A stretch of 64,000 nucleotides of DNA, taken from the NCBI GenBank assembly GCA_018667335.1, contig JABIVD010000052.1, forward strand, positions 1-64,000. Reading direction: 5' to 3'. The notes beneath the pieces are model-generated. The model saw only the letters and a program-made list of their open reading frames with translations, had not been told where the DNA came from and searched no databases. The position numbers and the translations under genes were made by a program. Positions 16,713 to 25,707 of the stretch are shown here, piece by piece. The first letter of the stretch is position 1; the number at the start of each line of letters is the position of its first letter. The DNA is from Rhodospirillaceae bacterium (GTDB taxonomy: Bacteria; Pseudomonadota; Alphaproteobacteria; UBA6615).

Positions 16713-18479
16713 ATGACAACTGAGCAGATCATCATCTTCGCCATCCTCGGCCTGTCCCTCGTGTTCTTCATGTGGGGCCGCTGGCGCTATGACGTGGTCG
16801 CCTTCACCGCGCTCATCCTGGCGGTGATCGGCGGCGTGGTGCCGACCGATCTTGCCTTTCGCGGCTTCGGCCACCCGGCGGTCATCACCGTCGCGGCCGT
16901 TCTCGTAATCAGCCGTACACTGCAGGTCTCCGGGGTCATCGACCTGATTGCGGGCGCAGTTCTGCGGATGGCCAAGGGCCAAGGCAGCCAGATGACGGCC
17001 CTGTCGGGCATCGGCGCAGTGCTCTCGGGCTTCATGAACAATGTGGGGGCGTTGGCCCTGCTCATGCCGCTCGCGCTGCGCCTGTCGAAGAAACCCTCGG
17101 CCGTGCTGATGCCGCTGTCATTCGCGACGATCCTCGGCGGCTTGGTCACGCTCATCGGCACGCCGCCGAATATCATCGTGGCGACCTACCGTACCGACGT
17201 CGTGGGCGAACCCTTCGCCCTGTTCGATTTCGCGTTCGTGGGCCTGCCGATCGCGCTGATCGGGCTGATCTTCGTGCTGCTGATCGGCTGGCGCCTGATC
17301 CCGGCGGAGCGGACGGGCCGACGCTCGGCCGAGGAAATGTTCGATCTCGATTCCTATGTGGTCGAGGTCAGTGTCGACGAAGAATCCGAGTTCATGGGCA
17401 AGACCGTGCGCGAGCTCGAGGCCCTCGACGAGGATCGTTCCATCGTCGTCGGCTTGCTGCGCGACGACACCCGCCGCCTGACCCATATCTGGGGCGAGCG
17501 CCTGCGCGCGGGTGATCTCTTACTCCTACGCGTGGATCCCGCGACCCTCGATGATCTGCTCAAGAAGGCCGGGCTGACGCTGACCGGTGCCGAACGTCTG
17601 AAGGAAGAGAATATCCGCTCCGATCAGGTCGGCACCATCGAGGCCGTGGTCCAGCCCGGCGCCCGGGTCGAGGGCCGCAGCCCCCAGACGCTGGGCATGC
17701 GCCGGCGCTTCGGGGTGGCGCTGCTGGCGTTGGCACGCGAGGGCCAGCCGGTCCGCGAACGCCTGGCGCGGGTACAGTTTCGCGCCGGCGACGTGCTGCT
17801 GCTCCAGGGCGACGAGGAAGAACTCGCCGACGCGGTCGCCGAAATGGGCTGCCTGCCCCTGGCCGAACGGCGCCTGACCGTCGGCAAGCCGCGTGCGGTG
17901 ATGATCCCGATCCTGATCTTCACGGCCTCCGTCCTCTCGACCGTGATGGGCTGGACGCCGGTGCATGTCTCGTTTGCCGCCGCGGTGGTTGCGCTCATCC
18001 TGCTCAACCGGATCAGCGCCAACGAGGCCTACCAGACCATCGAATGGCCGGTGATCGTGCTGTTGGGCGCGATGATTCCGCTCGGCAACGCGCTCCAGTC
18101 CACCGGCGGCACACAGCTTATTGCCGAGAGCATCGTCGGCCTGTCGGGCACCATCCCGATATGGGCGGTGCTGACCATCGTGCTGGTGGTGACGATGACG
18201 TTGTCGGACCTGATGAACAACGCGGCCACGGCCATCGTCATGGCGCCGATCTCGGTCGCGATCGCCCAACAGCTCGGGGTCAACGCAGATCCGTTCCTCA
18301 TGGCCGTCGCGATTGGCGCGTCCTGTGCCTTCCTGACCCCCATCGGCCATCAGAACAACGTGCTGGTGATGGGTCCCGGCGGGTACCGGTTCGGGGATTA
18401 CTGGCGGATGGGACTGCCGCTGGAAATCATCATCGTCGCGACATCGGTGCCACTGATCCTGATCTTCTGGCCGCTTTAG
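16713..18479 (+). CDS. SLC13-family permease with two TrkA-C domains
   Basis: This 588-residue membrane protein has hydrophobic helices in the first about 200 residues and again from about 390. They surround a soluble central part containing two RCK_C/TrkA-C-like segments (FMGKTVRELEALDEDRSIVV and a second around RRRFGVALLALAREGQPV). Family motifs include SGFMNNVGALALLMPLA, TLIGTPPNIIVA, LSDLMNNAATAIVMAPI and FLTPIGHQNN. Members transport sulfate, dicarboxylates or related anions with Na+; the substrate is not certain here. It starts 23 bp after the nrdAB terminator. Confidence 0.88.
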   Translation: MTTEQIIIFAILGLSLVFFMWGRWRYDVVAFTALILAVIGGVVPTDLAFRGFGHPAVITVAAVLVISRTLQVSGVIDLIAGAVLRMAKGQGSQMTALSGIGAVLSGFMNNVGALALLMPLALRLSKKPSAVLMPLSFATILGGLVTLIGTPPNIIVATYRTDVVGEPFALFDFAFVGLPIALIGLIFVLLIGWRLIPAERTGRRSAEEMFDLDSYVVEVSVDEESEFMGKTVRELEALDEDRSIVVGLLRDDTRRLTHIWGERLRAGDLLLLRVDPATLDDLLKKAGLTLTGAERLKEENIRSDQVGTIEAVVQPGARVEGRSPQTLGMRRRFGVALLALAREGQPVRERLARVQFRAGDVLLLQGDEEELADAVAEMGCLPLAERRLTVGKPRAVMIPILIFTASVLSTVMGWTPVHVSFAAAVVALILLNRISANEAYQTIEWPVIVLLGAMIPLGNALQSTGGTQLIAESIVGLSGTIPIWAVLTIVLVVTMTLSDLMNNAATAIVMAPISVAIAQQLGVNADPFLMAVAIGASCAFLTPIGHQNNVLVMGPGGYRFGDYWRMGLPLEIIIVATSVPLILIFWPL

Positions 18480-18549
18480 CAGCCGTCAAAACGGTGACAG
18501 ACCCGGTTGCGACCGCATAGACTTGCCTTGATCTGCGAGGAGAAATGCC

Positions 18550-19725
18550 ATGGAAACCATCGAAATCAGTGCAGCGGAGATGGCGCCACATATTGCGCGC
18601 TTCCGTGAGCAGGAATCCCAGTCGGCCCACTATGCCGAGAATGTGGGCATTCCGCGCGAGGCCTATGAAATCATGGCGGCCGAGACGCTCTATCTGATGA
18701 TGGCGCCGGAGACCCAGGGCGGCCCGATGGCCCAGAGCCCGGCCGTCACGGGCGACAGCGGCACGAGCGTGATCATCGCGCGCTGCCCGCCGGGCGATAA
18801 ACCGCTGCTCCATGCCCATCATTTCACCGTCGAGACCTTCATGTGCCTGACCGGTCGGTTCCGTATCCGCTGGGGTAGCACGGGCGAACAGGAGATCGAT
18901 CTCGACCCCCACGACATGATCGCCGTGCCCCCGGGTGTGGACCGGCAGTTCGAGAACATCACCGACGAAGAGGCACTGCTGCTGGTGATCATCAGCGGCA
19001 CGGGCGACGAGGATTTCTCCGACCTCTCGATGCCCCCGGGCGAGACCGAATTCATGCGCGAGAAGTTCGGCCAGCCGGTGCTCGACGCCTACACGAAGAT
19101 CGGCACGGCATGGCGCCACGCCGATGGCAGCATCGACGGCCCCCAGGTGCCCGCACCCATCGAGATATCCGACGCGGCGATGGTGAAGCGCATCGCACGG
19201 CTGGCCGACATGCAGCCCCTGTCAGCCACGTCCGGTGACTCCATCGGCGTGCCCCGCGAGGCGCGAGAGATGGTCGCGGCGAAGAACCTCTATCTCCTGA
19301 TGGCACCTGAGAACCAGGGCGGACCGATGTCCCATCATGCCGCTGTGCTCGGGCCCGACAACATCAGCGTCCTGATCGCCGAATGCCCGCCGGGCGACAG
19401 CCCGCTACTGCATGCCCACCACTACACGGTCGAGACTTTCATGTGCCTGACCGGCCGGTTTCGCATTCGCTGGGGCCAGGAAGGCCAGAACCATATCGAC
19501 CTCGACCCATACGACATGATCGCGGTGCCGCCTGGTGTGGACCGTCAGTTCGAGAATATTTCGGACGAGGACGCGCGCCTGCTGGTGGTCATCACCGGCA
19601 CGTCACGCGACGATTACAACGATATCTCTATGCCGCCGGAATCGACCGCGGCGATCCGCGACCGGTTCGGCCAGGAGGTTATTGAAGCCTATGGCGAGCG
19701 CGGCGTGACGTTCCGGGAAGCCTAA
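18550..19725 (+). CDS. tandem-duplicated cupin (bicupin) protein
   Basis: The 391-residue protein is made of two near-identical cupin units (about residues 1-190 and 191-391). Each has GD-PLLHAHH-TVETFMCLTG, with the motif-1 His-x-His and Glu ligands, and FRIRWG. Motif 2, DMIAVPPGVDRQFEN, lacks the usual His, so the metal site may have three ligands. Long blocks are identical between halves (AVPPGVDRQFENI), which points to recent internal duplication or concerted evolution. The enzymatic or binding role is unknown. GAGGAG precedes ATG 18550. The gene converges with and overlaps the ArsC-like gene by 4 bp. Confidence 0.8.
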   Translation: METIEISAAEMAPHIARFREQESQSAHYAENVGIPREAYEIMAAETLYLMMAPETQGGPMAQSPAVTGDSGTSVIIARCPPGDKPLLHAHHFTVETFMCLTGRFRIRWGSTGEQEIDLDPHDMIAVPPGVDRQFENITDEEALLLVIISGTGDEDFSDLSMPPGETEFMREKFGQPVLDAYTKIGTAWRHADGSIDGPQVPAPIEISDAAMVKRIARLADMQPLSATSGDSIGVPREAREMVAAKNLYLLMAPENQGGPMSHHAAVLGPDNISVLIAECPPGDSPLLHAHHYTVETFMCLTGRFRIRWGQEGQNHIDLDPYDMIAVPPGVDRQFENISDEDARLLVVITGTSRDDYNDISMPPESTAAIRDRFGQEVIEAYGERGVTFREA

Positions 19726-20072
19726 AGCAGGTCTTCGAGCGTGCGCTGCTGCTCGGGCTTCCAGCCCACCAGGACTCCGGCACCGGTCTCGATGACCGGG
19801 CGCTTGATGAGAGTCGGGTTCTCGGCCATCAGCTGCAGGCCGATATCCTCGGTCACATTCTCGCGGATCACTTCGTCGAGGTTCCGCCAGGTGGTGCTGC
19901 CGCGGTTGAGGAGAACTTCCCAACCCACTTCCATCGCCCATTCGGTGAGCTTGTCGTTGTCGACGCCGTCGGCGCGCACATCGAGGAAGCGGTGCGGCGT
20001 CTCGCGGCGTTCCAGCCATTTCAACGCCTTCTTGGTCGTGTCGCAGCTCTTCAGGCCGTAGACCGTCAGCAT
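19722..20072 (-). CDS. ArsC/Spx-family (YffB-like) thioredoxin-fold protein
   Basis: The 116-residue protein begins MLTVYGLKSCDTTKKALKWL. A single N-terminal Cys sits where thioredoxins have CxxC, followed by the helix typical of YffB/ArsC. RGSTTWRNLDE and the cis-Pro segment NPTLIKRPVIE complete the fold. Family members are arsenate reductases, Spx-type regulators or uncharacterised YffB proteins; this length and motif fit YffB best. It is transcribed toward the bicupin gene and overlaps its stop. Confidence 0.85.
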   Translation of the reverse strand: MLTVYGLKSCDTTKKALKWLERRETPHRFLDVRADGVDNDKLTEWAMEVGWEVLLNRGSTTWRNLDEVIRENVTEDIGLQLMAENPTLIKRPVIETGAGVLVGWKPEQQRTLEDLL

Positions 20073-20173
20073 GTCGGCGTCCTCTCATGGGTTTTGCGCA
20101 CCCGGCGGGGCGCGCTAATCTGTCCTGTAGCACGCGGATATAGGAACATCCGAGTCCGGGACAAGTCATCGAT

Positions 20174-21571
20174 ATGTCAAACAACGCCCAATCACAGGTC
20201 CGCCCACCCGCGATCGCCGGCACATTCTATCCCGCCGAGCCCGATGCGCTCACTGGCATGATCGACGCGTGCATGGCCGGCGCGCGCGACAATCACCTGT
20301 CTCCCAAGGCGCTGATCGCGCCCCATGCGGGCTACATCTATTCCGGGCCGGTCGCGGCCAACGCTTACAAATCCATCGCCGCGCGGGCCGCCGGGAAAGA
20401 CAAGATCAGCCGGGTCGTGCTGCTCGGCCCGCCTCACAGGGTGGTCGTGCAGAAATTCTGCGTCCCGGCCGCCACGGCGTTTCGCACGCCGCTGGGTGTC
20501 GTGCCGATCGATGCAGCGGGCATCGCCGCAGCCCTCAAGGTCCCTGGGGTCGAACAGTCCGACGTTCCCCATGCCGAGGAGCACAGTTTGGAGGTCCACT
20601 TGCCCTTCCTGCAGCGGGTGCTTGGCGACTTCACGCTTGTGCCTGTGATCGTCGGCGGCCCCTCGCCGGCCGAGACCGACGCGTTGCTGCAGGCGCTCTG
20701 GGGCGGTCCGGAGACGCTCGTCGTGATCAGCTCCGACCTGAGCCATTATCTCGACTATGACGCGGCCATCCGGCTCGATCAGGGCTTCCGCCGCCACATC
20801 GAGACCCTGAACCCCGACAAGATCGAAGACGACCAGGCCTGCGGCCGCTTCCCGGTGAAAGGCCTGCTGGCGCGCGCCCAGGCCCTCGATCTGCGGGTCA
20901 CCACGCTGGACGTGCGGAACTCCGGCGACACGGGCGGGCGCGACAACCGGGACCGGGTGGTCGGATACGGCTCCTGGGCGCTGGAATATGCGTCTTCAGC
21001 CCGCCTGCCCGACGACGAGAGGGCGGCCCTGATCGACGGCACGAAGCGCTCTATCGCCAACGGCCTGCGCACGGGCCGGCCGGCGGAGGTCCAACACGGC
21101 ACATTTTCGCCCGCATTGGAGACCTACCGGGCGGCCTTCGTGACCCTCACCCTCAACGACCGACTCAGGGGCTGCGTCGGCAGCATCCTGCCCCATCGTT
21201 CGCTGATCACGGATGTGGCCGAGAATGGCTGGAAGGCCGCCTTCGGCGACCCGCGCTTTCCCAAGCTTACTGCAGAGGAAGCCGCGGCGATGGATGTCTC
21301 GGTCTCGATCCTGTCCCACCCGCGGCCCATCGCGTTCGGCTCCGAGACCGAGGCCATCGATGCCCTGCAACCGGATGTGGACGGGGTCATCCTTCAGGCG
21401 ACCGACCCCGACGGCAACACCCGGCGCGGACTGTTCCTGCCCCAGGTCTGGAAGGACGTGCCCAAGGCCGAGCAGTTTCTGCGGCACCTGAAAGCCAAGG
21501 CGGGCCTGTCCCAGGACCATTGGGACAGTTCGATCCGCCTGTGGCGCTACACCACCGAGACGTTTCACTGA
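20174..21571 (+). CDS. AmmeMemoRadiSam system protein B-A fusion (MEMO1 + AMMECR1)
   Basis: The 465-residue protein fuses two domains. Residues 1-275 form a MEMO domain (VRPPAIAGTFYPAEPDALTG, KALIAPHAGYIYSGP, VVLLGPPHR, HAEEHSLEVHLPFLQ, VISSDLSHYLDY), with His/Asp/Cys positions resembling non-haem iron extradiol dioxygenases. Residues 285-465 form an AMMECR1 domain (FVTLTLNDRLRGCVGSILPH, AFGDPRFPKLTAEE, FLPQVWKD). This fusion occurs with a radical SAM protein in the AmmeMemoRadiSam set, whose chemistry is undescribed as far as I know. The radical SAM partner is at 27093-28226. A 38-bp decayed copy of this gene's 3' end lies at 24229-24266. Confidence 0.93.
   Translation: MSNNAQSQVRPPAIAGTFYPAEPDALTGMIDACMAGARDNHLSPKALIAPHAGYIYSGPVAANAYKSIAARAAGKDKISRVVLLGPPHRVVVQKFCVPAATAFRTPLGVVPIDAAGIAAALKVPGVEQSDVPHAEEHSLEVHLPFLQRVLGDFTLVPVIVGGPSPAETDALLQALWGGPETLVVISSDLSHYLDYDAAIRLDQGFRRHIETLNPDKIEDDQACGRFPVKGLLARAQALDLRVTTLDVRNSGDTGGRDNRDRVVGYGSWALEYASSARLPDDERAALIDGTKRSIANGLRTGRPAEVQHGTFSPALETYRAAFVTLTLNDRLRGCVGSILPHRSLITDVAENGWKAAFGDPRFPKLTAEEAAAMDVSVSILSHPRPIAFGSETEAIDALQPDVDGVILQATDPDGNTRRGLFLPQVWKDVPKAEQFLRHLKAKAGLSQDHWDSSIRLWRYTTETFH
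21532..21569 (+). repeat. 38-bp repeat, copy 1 (3' end of MEMO-AMMECR1 gene)
   Basis: These are the last codons of the MEMO-AMMECR1 gene up to the stop. The same sequence recurs at 24229-24266 with 35 of 38 identities and no gaps. The two copies are in direct orientation and bracket the chemoreceptor and rhodanese genes. Confidence 0.8.
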
Positions 21572-21615
21572 ATATCGTCTGGCCCGCGTAAACACGGCGC
21601 GTCGGGCTCTATCCG

Positions 21616-23538
21616 TCAGCTGGCCCGAACTTCCAGCAGGAACTGCTCGACCTGTGCAGTCAATTCTTCACCGCTAGCCTTAAGTCGTTCTGCTGATTCC
21701 AGGTTTTTCGTCGCTGTTTGCGCGGATGTCTCAACCGCCTCGCGAACTTCACCGAGCTGGGTCGATACGTCTTGCGTTCCCGACGCAGCCGACCCCACAT
21801 TCTTGGCAATTTCCTGGGTCGCAGCGAGCTGTTGTTCGATGCCGTCGGAGATCGATCCGGCAATTTCAGCAACCTGATCGATCGTCCCGCGAACATCACT
21901 GATTCCCGAGACCGCACCCGCCGTCGAGTTCTGGATGGCCTGGATCTGGCTCGAAATTTCATCGGTCGCACTGGCCGTTTGATCGGCGAGCGTCTTGACC
22001 TCGTTCGCAACAACCGCGAACCCCTTGCCCGCCTCTCCGGCACGCGCGGCCTCAATCGTCGCATTCAGTGCCAGCAAATTGGTCTGGCTCGCGATGTCAT
22101 TGATCAGCGTCACCACTTCGCCGATCTTCTCGGCCGCATCCGCCAGCCCACCAACCCGTTCGTTGATGTCATGCACCTGACCAGCCGCTTGCGTCGAAAT
22201 TCTCCGCGATTCGCCGGCCTGACGACTGATTTCCTCAATCGAAGCGGTGAGTTCCTCGGTTGCGGAAGCGATGCTCTCGACATTTCCCGACGCGAGTAGC
22301 GCAGCGTTGGCTACCCGATCTGCCGTAGAGCCGGTCGTGTACATCATTTCGTTCATGCCGCGTGATGCGTGGCCGGTCTCGTTCGCCTCGTCGGAGACGT
22401 TGTCGACGACCTTTCTGATCCGATTCTCAAACTTGTCGGCAAATGAGAGGATTGTGCTCCGCCGCTCTTCCACAGCCCGCTCTTCCGCGAGCCTCTGCTC
22501 TTCCTGAATTACTTCCGCGTCGAGCATTTTTTCCTGAAAGACGCTGACAGCGCGCCAGATCGAACCAATCTCGTCACGTCGGTCAGTACCGGCTACTTCG
22601 ATGTCGCGGCTTCCTTCTGCCAGACGTTCAATCGCGCCTGTGACGTGAGTCAAAGGTCGGAACAAGTGACGCAGGAACACGGCCAAGCCAATGACAAACA
22701 CAATCAGGATACCGACCACGGCGCCATTGCTGACAAGCGCGAAACGTTCCTCCCCGGCAGCGAACTCCGTCGTGTCCTTCGCTGCTCCGAGAAAACCAAT
22801 CAATGTTCCGTTTCCGCTGTGCAACGGCAGAACCACGTTCGTGAACGCGCCACCCCCGTCACGTCGGCTGACTGAGTATTCCGGCACGCTTCCTGAACCG
22901 ACCGAGAGGCCCGTATCTACCTCCTCGTCGGTCGCGAACAACTGCGTCCTATCCTGGCCAAAAAGCATCACAGTGCTGTTGTCGCTATCCGAGAAATCGC
23001 GCGCGGCCCGATCGAGTGACTTGGTCAAAACTGCGATCCCAACCACATCACGCCCCTTGTAAAGGAGCGTCGTGATCGCGGTGACGGGAATTCCGTTACG
23101 AACCATCAGGCCCTGCGCGGGCTTACCATCGGCGAGGGTCTGCTCGACGAGATAATTTCCCGACATGACCGAAGCCGGCTGATCGGCCGGAAAAAGAGAC
23201 TCGCCGTCCGGCGTAACGATAAATATCTCGCTCAGAATTTTGGACGTACTGAGGCGATTGTAGGTCCCAAGCAACTCGTCATTGAGAGTTTCACCATCAC
23301 TTTCGGCAAGTGCAGAAAGAGCAGCGCGATTACGCGTGATGGACTTAAGTGAAGTCGTCAGGCCGTTGACCTCGACCCGGATTATATTACGAAGAAGCGC
23401 TTCCTTTGCCTCGATGGTCGCAGTTGCATATCGCGCATCGAGATGCCGTTTTCCCAGCTCTTCCTTGACGGCGAAGGCCCCGCCCAATGTTATGAGAGCA
23501 GCCGATGCCACAATGACGATTTTTCGACTAAGCAACAT
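21616..23538 (-). CDS. methyl-accepting chemotaxis protein
   Basis: This is a 640-residue membrane chemoreceptor. One transmembrane helix lies at residues 5-24, then a periplasmic Cache-like sensor to about 270 ([37 protein letters not shown]), and a second helix at about 272-294. A HAMP domain ([20 protein letters not shown]) and a signalling domain follow, with the conserved hairpin tip [20 protein letters not shown] and [20 protein letters not shown]. It would relay a periplasmic stimulus to CheA/CheW; no che genes are in the window. GGAGAG precedes ATG 23538. It probably forms an operon with the exported rhodanese 47 bp upstream. Confidence 0.92.
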   Translation of the reverse strand: MLLSRKIVIVASAALITLGGAFAVKEELGKRHLDARYATATIEAKEALLRNIIRVEVNGLTTSLKSITRNRAALSALAESDGETLNDELLGTYNRLSTSKILSEIFIVTPDGESLFPADQPASVMSGNYLVEQTLADGKPAQGLMVRNGIPVTAITTLLYKGRDVVGIAVLTKSLDRAARDFSDSDNSTVMLFGQDRTQLFATDEEVDTGLSVGSGSVPEYSVSRRDGGGAFTNVVLPLHSGNGTLIGFLGAAKDTTEFAAGEERFALVSNGAVVGILIVFVIGLAVFLRHLFRPLTHVTGAIERLAEGSRDIEVAGTDRRDEIGSIWRAVSVFQEKMLDAEVIQEEQRLAEERAVEERRSTILSFADKFENRIRKVVDNVSDEANETGHASRGMNEMMYTTGSTADRVANAALLASGNVESIASATEELTASIEEISRQAGESRRISTQAAGQVHDINERVGGLADAAEKIGEVVTLINDIASQTNLLALNATIEAARAGEAGKGFAVVANEVKTLADQTASATDEISSQIQAIQNSTAGAVSGISDVRGTIDQVAEIAGSISDGIEQQLAATQEIAKNVGSAASGTQDVSTQLGEVREAVETSAQTATKNLESAERLKASGEELTAQVEQFLLEVRAS

Positions 23539-23585
23539 CGACTGCTCTCCTAAACATTTATCTTTGGGTTGTGGAAACCACGGAA

Positions 23586-23999
23586 CTATTCGACCGGGTA
23601 ACCAGCGCTCTGCCAGCTCGGATAGCCGTCACGGAAGTATTTGACGTTCGTGAAGCCCCAAGCGACTGCCTTCTCGCTGGCGATCGAAGAACGCATGCAC
23701 TTCTGCCCGTTGCAGTACATAACAATTTCCTGGTCCTTCTTCGCCACTTCAATCAGCGACGCCTCATTCAGTGCAGTCTTCGAGTTGAGATGAAGCGCGC
23801 CGGGAATCCGGCCGGCCTCGAAGTCCGAATCGCCGCGTACGTCGACGAAAACCACGCCGTTATCGAAGAGCGCTTTCGCCTCATCAACGGAGATCGTTGC
23901 AGTACCCTCGACTGCCATCGGTGAATCTTCCTTCGCCTGTGCCGGCGCAAACGCGAACAGCAACACGAAGAGGGGTATAAAAGTTTTGAGTGCACGCAT
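23586..23999 (-). CDS. exported rhodanese-like protein
   Basis: The 137-residue protein has an N-terminal signal sequence ([22 protein letters not shown]) and one rhodanese domain: [20 protein letters not shown], then active-site loop [12 protein letters not shown] with a persulfide-capable Cys. Periplasmic single-domain rhodaneses bind or transfer sulfur. It is the first gene of a two-gene unit with the chemoreceptor, suggesting that sensing could be coupled to a sulfur or redox ligand; that is inference. AAAGGAG lies 7 nt before ATG 23999. Confidence 0.9.
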   Translation of the reverse strand: MRALKTFIPLFVLLFAFAPAQAKEDSPMAVEGTATISVDEAKALFDNGVVFVDVRGDSDFEAGRIPGALHLNSKTALNEASLIEVAKKDQEIVMYCNGQKCMRSSIASEKAVAWGFTNVKYFRDGYPSWQSAGYPVE

Positions 24000-24228
24000 T
24001 CTGGTGCTCCTTTCCTATCTACCTGAAGGGACGGCGCGAATTTGCGCCGGATTTTCCCGCAGCTTCTTGCTTCACGGAAACATCAATAAAAATTTATAGA
24101 CCTCGAAAATGAAATATTTCCTAATCGAATTTCCGATTAAGCATGCCAGGCCAGCCGCAGCCCGGTGAGACCAGCGCATGGCGATATCCGAAATCAAAGA
24201 CAGCTGCGCCGAAACCGTGAGACGATAT

Positions 24229-24266
24229 GATCCGCTTGTGGTGCTACACTACCGAGACGTTTCACT
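24229..24266 (+). repeat. 38-bp repeat, copy 2: relic of the MEMO-AMMECR1 gene 3' end
   Basis: This copy differs from 21532-21569 only by three C-to-T changes. Two of them are synonymous in the original frame and one changes Arg to Cys. It still reads IRLWCYTTETFH followed by a stop. Nothing upstream of it resembles the AMMECR1 domain. It is therefore a detached tail of that gene, left on the far side of the chemoreceptor/rhodanese unit. Confidence 0.8.
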
Positions 24267-24287
24267 AAAATTCGAGAATCCAAAAGG

Positions 24288-24360
24288 GTCATACGCGGAG
24301 TTGGTCCGCGTATCTCGGCACCGTGCATAGTGAGATGCCCGGATCAAGTCCGGGCATGAC
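24288..24360. repeat. 73-bp double-hairpin intergenic repeat, copy 1
   Basis: The repeat starts GTCAT and ends ATGAC. It holds two hairpins in a row: ATACGCGGA/TCCGCGTAT and ATGCCCGGA/TCCGGGCAT, each with a 5-nt loop. A second copy of equal length lies at 27012-27084. The CCCGGA-tcaag-TCCGGG core is a common alphaproteobacterial REP-like palindrome. The two copies flank the MHS transporter pair. Confidence 0.85.
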
Positions 24361-24431
24361 GGCAAGACAGGTTGCTGCGAGACGTAGCACTCCGGTAGCA
24401 TTCACGCAGACATCAGGCTGGGGGCCTTCTT

Positions 24432-25703
24432 ATGAGTGACGTGATCGACGCACGCGCGCGGCGCAAGGTTATTGCGGCCGGCATCACCGGCAATGTGCTG
24501 GAGTGGTACGACTTCGCTGTTTACGGATTCTACGCGCCGATCATCGGCCGGCTGTTCTTCCCGTCCGACGACCCGACCGTCTCGCTGATCGCCTCCTTCG
24601 GCGCCTTCGCCGCGGGATTCATGATGCGCCCCATCGGCGGTTTCGTGTTCGGCTATATCGGCGACAAGATCGGACGCAAGCGCGCGCTGGTCCTCTCGGT
24701 CATGTTGATGGCGATCCCCACCGGCGTGATCGGTATCCTGCCCGATCACGCGACGATCGGCGTCGCCGCGGCGTTCCTCATGGTGGCGATGCGCATGCTG
24801 CAGGGCCTGTCGGTCGGCGGCGAGTACACCGGCTCGATCGTCTATCTGGCCGAACATTCCCCGGCCGGGCGGCGCGGCTTCTTCACCAGCTGGACCCTGT
24901 TTGGTGCGGTCGGCGGCATCCTGCTCGGCTCCAGCGTCAGCGCCATGGTCAGCCACTTCCTGACCGCCGATCAGGTCGCCGACTGGGGCTGGCGGCTGCC
25001 ATTCCTGTCCGGCATCCTCGTCGGCGTCGTCGGCCTGGTGATCCGTCGCCACCTGCCCGAAATGCCGGAAGACGACGCAGCCGACAAACCCAAAAACCCG
25101 GTGATCGAGGCGATCACGACCGAATGGCGCGCCATGCTCAAGGTCATCGGCTTCAACATCATCAACGCCGTCGGCTTCTACATGATGTTCGTTTATGTGG
25201 TGACCTGGCTGATCAAGCAGGTGAAGGAGCCGCGCTCCGACGCGCTGGACATCAACAGCATATCCATGGCCGTTCTGCTGGTCCTGGTGCCGGTCTTCGG
25301 CGCGTTGTCCGACAAGATCGGCCGCAAGCCGCTACTGCTGTTCGGCGCGGGCGGCGTGGCCATCTTCGGATACCCGCTGATCTGGCTGATGCATCATCAG
25401 AGCTTCGAGATGATCCTGTTGGGCCAGTTGGGCTTCTCGGTATTGATTGGCGCCTATTTCGGCGCCGGACCGGCAACCCTGACGGAGATGTTCCCCCGCC
25501 GTGTCCGGGTGAGCGCGCTGAGCATCGGCTACAATGTGGGCCTCGCGATCTTCGGCGGCACGACCCCCCTGGTCGCGACATGGCTGATCGCACGCTCGCA
25601 CAATGATCTCTCGATCGCCTGGTACCTGATCGCCTGCGCGGTGATCTCGTTCGCGGTGGTGCTGACCCTGAAGGAGACCGCCGGCAAGCCCCTTCCGGAT
25701 TGA
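24432..25703 (+). CDS. MFS transporter, metabolite:H+ symporter (MHS) family, first of tandem pair
   Basis: The 423-residue, 12-helix transporter carries the MHS hallmark GNVLEWYDFAVYGFYAP near the N-terminus, GYIGDKIGRKRAL between helices 2 and 3, and MRMLQGLSVGGEYTGSIVYL. Relatives (ProP, KgtP, ShiA) import zwitterions or carboxylates by proton symport; the substrate here is unknown. The downstream gene is a close paralogue starting 4 bp after this stop, so the two are surely cotranscribed. The pair lies between the two 73-bp repeats. Confidence 0.92.
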   Translation: MSDVIDARARRKVIAAGITGNVLEWYDFAVYGFYAPIIGRLFFPSDDPTVSLIASFGAFAAGFMMRPIGGFVFGYIGDKIGRKRALVLSVMLMAIPTGVIGILPDHATIGVAAAFLMVAMRMLQGLSVGGEYTGSIVYLAEHSPAGRRGFFTSWTLFGAVGGILLGSSVSAMVSHFLTADQVADWGWRLPFLSGILVGVVGLVIRRHLPEMPEDDAADKPKNPVIEAITTEWRAMLKVIGFNIINAVGFYMMFVYVVTWLIKQVKEPRSDALDINSISMAVLLVLVPVFGALSDKIGRKPLLLFGAGGVAIFGYPLIWLMHHQSFEMILLGQLGFSVLIGAYFGAGPATLTEMFPRRVRVSALSIGYNVGLAIFGGTTPLVATWLIARSHNDLSIAWYLIACAVISFAVVLTLKETAGKPLPD

Positions 25704-25707
25704 CTTT

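Larger units (their letters stand above)
24000..24431. other. 432-bp intergenic region with gene relic and repeat
   Basis: This gene-free stretch lies between the rhodanese gene (divergent) and the first MHS transporter. It holds an AT-rich rhodanese promoter region (about 24050-24140), the 38-bp AMMECR1-tail copy at 24229-24266 and a 73-bp double-hairpin repeat at 24288-24360. The transporter's ribosome site is weak. Confidence 0.6.

Noticed and set aside
24259-24270. 12-mer GTTTCACTAAAA also found at 37743-37754 upstream of speD
   Set aside because: The match is short, AT-rich and its flanks do not align, so chance is the simpler explanation.
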